Of a stretch of 48,674 nucleotides of DNA, positions 46,204-48,674 are shown piece by piece (positions within the stretch are counted from its first letter, which is position 1; every line of letters starts with the position of its first letter). Source of the DNA: Mahella sp. (lineage in GTDB: Bacteria > Bacillota > Clostridia > Mahellales > Mahellaceae); contig NZ_JAIHAU010000017.1 in NCBI RefSeq assembly GCF_020054945.1, positions 1-48,674 of the forward strand, in the 5' to 3' direction. The position numbers and the translations under genes are program-made. Under the pieces are notes generated by a model, which was not told the origin of the DNA, did no database searches, and saw only the letters and a program-made list of their open reading frames with translations.

Positions 46204-47019
46204 TTAATCTTTATATTGCATAAACCGCGTTTCAAGATAGCTTACAGCCTGATACATTATAGCAGCTACAATGGCCAATATTATCACGCTGCTCATAACG
46301 AGGTCCAATTCGAATACCTGGCTGCCATATATTATAAGATATCCAAGCCCTTCTTTGGATACCAGGAATTCACCCATTATTACACCTACCCAGGAAAGCC
46401 CCACATTTATTTTAAGCGCCGATATAATAGTGGGAACACTGGCAGGCAATATAACTTTAGTCAATATCTGCCCTTTGACAGCGCCAAATGTCTGCAAAAG
46501 CTTTATTTTATTTTTATCTACTTCTAAAAAACCGTTCAGCACCGTTATAATAGTTACTATGAGCGATATCAAAAGGGCCATAGCTATAATGGCCGGCTTG
46601 CCGTTGCCCAGCCATACTATGAGTATGGGGCCTAATGCCGGTTTAGGCAGGCTGTTTAACACTACCAAATATGGATCTAAAATCTTACATGCGTAGTCCG
46701 ACCACCATAGACCTATGGCCATCAGAGTGCCGAGAGCTGTGCCTACGATGAAACCGACCATGGTTTCCGCAACGGTAGCCCATATATGGTTGTATAATTG
46801 GCCATCATTATGCAGATCGACTATGGTTGTAAGTATTTTAGACGGTTGGCTGGTTATAAAAGGATCGATTATACCTAAATCGGCGGCTGCTTCCCATCCG
46901 ACGATAATGCCGATCAATATCAATATCCTTCCTAGAGCAATATTCTGGCGTCGCTTTTTCATCTGTTTTAAGTAACTTTGCCTTTCGGGTGAGATGACGG
47001 TATCGCGCTTAACCGACAT
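46204..47019 (-). CDS. ABC transporter permease (SsuC/TauC family)
   Basis: 271 aa with about six membrane helices. The coupling-helix EAA-type motif reads KIKLLQTFGAVKGQILTKVI-like at about residues 165-185; the C-terminal helix ends VSYLETRFMQYKD. The family takes up nitrate, sulfonates, taurine or thiamine precursors. ATG 47019 is preferred to the longer frame (47121): it follows AAGGAG and gives MSVKRDTVIS, and overlaps the ATPase gene by 11 nt. Substrate unclear. Confidence 0.88.
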   Translation of the reverse strand: MSVKRDTVISPERQSYLKQMKKRRQNIALGRILILIGIIVGWEAAADLGIIDPFITSQPSKILTTIVDLHNDGQLYNHIWATVAETMVGFIVGTALGTLMAIGLWWSDYACKILDPYLVVLNSLPKPALGPILIVWLGNGKPAIIAMALLISLIVTIITVLNGFLEVDKNKIKLLQTFGAVKGQILTKVILPASVPTIISALKINVGLSWVGVIMGEFLVSKEGLGYLIIYGSQVFELDLVMSSVIILAIVAAIMYQAVSYLETRFMQYKD

Positions 47020-47782
47020 GTATATCCAGCTCCTTCCATATACTGTTGAAATATTCCCTGAATTCGGGGCATTTTCTGGCATTGAGCGGCGTTTTATCTT
47101 GGCAGCTAAGCTGTATGTCATATATATTCTTAACGATGGCAGGGCGCTGACTCAACACATATATCCTGTCTGACATGGATATAGCCTCCGATATGTCATG
47201 GGTCACCAGAACGGCTGTTTTTCCTTCTTGCTTTATAATAGCGGCTACTTCTTCAGATACGGCCAGCCTGGTTTGGTAGTCGAGTGCTGAAAAAGGCTCA
47301 TCCAGCAGCAGTATCTCTGGGTTCAGTGCCAGCGTCCGGATCAAAGCCGCGCGTTGGCGCATACCGCCGGACAATTGGTGCGGATAATGGTGTCTGAAGT
47401 CGTATAGGCCATAATTTTTTAATAGCTGCTCCACGTGCGATTTTGTGCTTTCATTGACTTTATTCTGTATTTCAAGGCCCAGCAATACGTTTTGCCATAT
47501 GCTTCTCCATTCAAACAAGTAATCCTCCTGCAGCATATATCCTATTTTATTGGATGGACCGTCAACCGGTTGACCATCCACAATCACGATTCCGCGAGTA
47601 GGCTTTATAAGACCGGCTATAATAGACAGCAACGTGGATTTGCCGCAGCCGCTCGGTCCTACAATGCCTACAAAATCCTTTTCATATATATCCATTGATA
47701 TATCTCTTATCGCATCGGTTTCTCCTTCTGCGGTCTGATATGTCAGTCCTATTCTGTCCACATGTACCATAATTTGTGACAT
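47009..47782 (-). CDS. ABC transporter ATP-binding protein (SsuB/TauB family)
   Basis: 257 aa. Walker A GPSGCGKS, Q-loop near LQEDYLFEW, signature LSGGMRQR, Walker B ILLLDEPFSALD and switch His in VLVTHDISEA are all intact. It energises the permease encoded immediately after it. A TTG at 47800 is part of the SD GGAGGAGG; ATG 47782, about 7 nt after that SD, is the start. It is separated from the binding-protein gene upstream by a strong hairpin. Confidence 0.92.
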   Translation of the reverse strand: MSQIMVHVDRIGLTYQTAEGETDAIRDISMDIYEKDFVGIVGPSGCGKSTLLSIIAGLIKPTRGIVIVDGQPVDGPSNKIGYMLQEDYLFEWRSIWQNVLLGLEIQNKVNESTKSHVEQLLKNYGLYDFRHHYPHQLSGGMRQRAALIRTLALNPEILLLDEPFSALDYQTRLAVSEEVAAIIKQEGKTAVLVTHDISEAISMSDRIYVLSQRPAIVKNIYDIQLSCQDKTPLNARKCPEFREYFNSIWKELDIHVG

Positions 47783-47850
47783 TTGTTCTGCCTCCTCCAA
47801 AGTTGATCCTTTTCATTATATTCCATGGCTAAGGCAAAAGTACCGTTTCA

Positions 47851-47889
47851 TTCAAAAATGCCCAATCCTATGGATTGGGCATTTTTGAG
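47851..47889 (-). terminator. Strong hairpin between binding-protein and ATPase genes
   Basis: Perfect 17-bp inverted repeat 47852-47868 / 47872-47888 with core TGCCCAATCC / GGATTGGGCA and a 3-nt loop. On the minus strand the 3' arm ends in TTTTT. It lies just after the binding-protein stop (47897). Confidence 0.85.
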
Positions 47890-47896
47890 TTACGGC

Positions 47897-48674
47897 TCAA
47901 GGCTTGATATTCTCAATGGTTTTTTGAGCGAATTCCACTGTTACCAATTCGTCGTAAGGTGCTCTTTTATCAAGCTCGCCGGCCTCCTCGATTATATCCT
48001 GCATATGCATGAAGGCCTCTTCCTTCATTATCGGGTCTTTGGCCCATGTATCCTGATCCTTGTAGCGCTGTACCACCGTCGTCAATACATCCATGTCGGT
48101 ATCCGGGAAGAAGGATTTTATCGCTTCGGCAATTTCATTTGCGTTGTGCTGCTCCACCCATAGTTGGGCTTTATATATCGCATTAGTGAATTTCTGTATA
48201 ATATCAGGATTTTTTTCTATATAGCTTTTGGTAGCTGAAAACGCCGTATAAGGTACCTCACCGCCGGCTTTACCGATCGATGCCACAACGTAACCGTGAT
48301 TCTCTTTTTCTACCATAGTGGCTGTAGGTTCAAACAACGCCGCGTAGTCGCCTGTACCGCTGCTGAATGCCCCTGCCACAGCATCCAATTGTATATTGGT
48401 TATAACGTCGACGTCTTTGCCTGGCATCAGGCCGTGCTGCTTTAATACGTATTCTAATACCATTTCAGGCATTCCACCAGGGCGAGCCCCTATAACGGTC
48501 TTATCTCTAAGGCTTTCCCACTTAAAATCGGTTTCTGGTTTGCGTCCTACCAGAAATGAACCGTCGCGTTTGGTCAGCTGAGCGAAATTCACCGCATAAT
48601 CGGATTTGCCTTGATTATACACATATACGGTGGTTTCGGGACCGGCCAATGCTATTTGCGACGTGCCGGACAAT
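47897..48674 (-). CDS. ABC transporter substrate-binding protein, N-terminus cut by window
   Basis: The C-terminal 258 residues of a periplasmic-type (lipoprotein) binding protein of the NMT1/SsuA/TauA superfamily. Reading runs off the right edge, so the signal peptide and lipobox are not visible. Recognisable parts: IGARPGGMPEMVLEYVL, GTGDYAALFEPTA and YTAFSATKSYIEKNPDIIQKF, the hinge and second lobe. With ATPase and permease it makes a complete importer: binding protein, ATPase, permease in order on the minus strand. Substrate could be sulfonate, nitrate or pyrimidine-like; not decidable. Confidence 0.9.
   Translation of the reverse strand, partial: LSGTSQIALAGPETTVYVYNQGKSDYAVNFAQLTKRDGSFLVGRKPETDFKWESLRDKTVIGARPGGMPEMVLEYVLKQHGLMPGKDVDVITNIQLDAVAGAFSSGTGDYAALFEPTATMVEKENHGYVVASIGKAGGEVPYTAFSATKSYIEKNPDIIQKFTNAIYKAQLWVEQHNANEIAEAIKSFFPDTDMDVLTTVVQRYKDQDTWAKDPIMKEEAFMHMQDIIEEAGELDKRAPYDELVTVEFAQKTIENIKP

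Overview
This is about 48.7 kb of a low-to-mid GC Gram-positive chromosome, almost certainly from an anaerobic, spore-forming clostridial Firmicute. The evidence is spo0A, spoIIM, dacF, cwlD-like and gerW/ytfJ genes, T-box and PyrR RNA regulation, class-III coaX, an ECF S component, frequent TTG/GTG starts and very heavy use of the isoleucine codon ATA. A thermophilic Thermoanaerobacterales-type lineage (for example Mahella) would fit, but this is a guess from gene content and style. No rRNA, tRNA, insertion sequence, phage or CRISPR was seen. Nearly all genes are core chromosomal genes, tightly packed and often overlapping by 4-56 nt.

Layout: (1) 1-2527, the end of a glycolytic operon (gpmI, eno) and a cwlD-like amidase. 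(2) 2545-5326, a cysteine T-box controlling cysE-cysS-mrnC, then a convergent EAL-CBS-GGDEF c-di-GMP protein. (3) 7325-12511, PhoH-like ATPase, HAD phosphatase, a convergent lytic transglycosylase, then an HTH regulator, a 12-codon minigene and a radical SAM enzyme with a Twitch-like auxiliary cluster site. (4) 12590-14119, pantothenate-type ECF S component and coaX. (5) 14170-24083, spo0A with a sigma-H promoter and 0A box, then steA-steB-GT2-GT4-DUF3866-NUDIX-spoIIM-xer-(26-aa ORF)-punA-dacF, a sporulation/septum/envelope block. (6) 24091-31613, lysA, M50 protease, trpS, scpA-scpB, ytfI-gerW, proB-proA. (7) 31624-34864, MATE pump (minus), GNAT acetyltransferase and a ferritin-VIT fusion. (8) 34884-44376, a PyrR-attenuated pyrimidine operon pyrR-pyrB-pyrC-pyrF-carB-pyrK-pyrD-pyrE without carA. 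(9) 44381-48674, a DeoR regulator and a class II aldolase with a microcompartment-type C-terminal tail, then a minus-strand ABC importer truncated by the window end.

The points most worth following up are: the orphan aldolase with a putative encapsulation peptide; the HTH/minigene/radical SAM group; the Xer-like recombinase with two catalytic residues replaced, next to a coupled 26-aa ORF; the steA-steB...NUDIX-xer order, which recalls the actinobacterial one; and RNA elements resolvable to base pairs (Cys T-box, PyrR attenuator, SD-occluding hairpin before ytfI). I found no wholly new multi-gene defence or mobile system. The novelty candidates are small.
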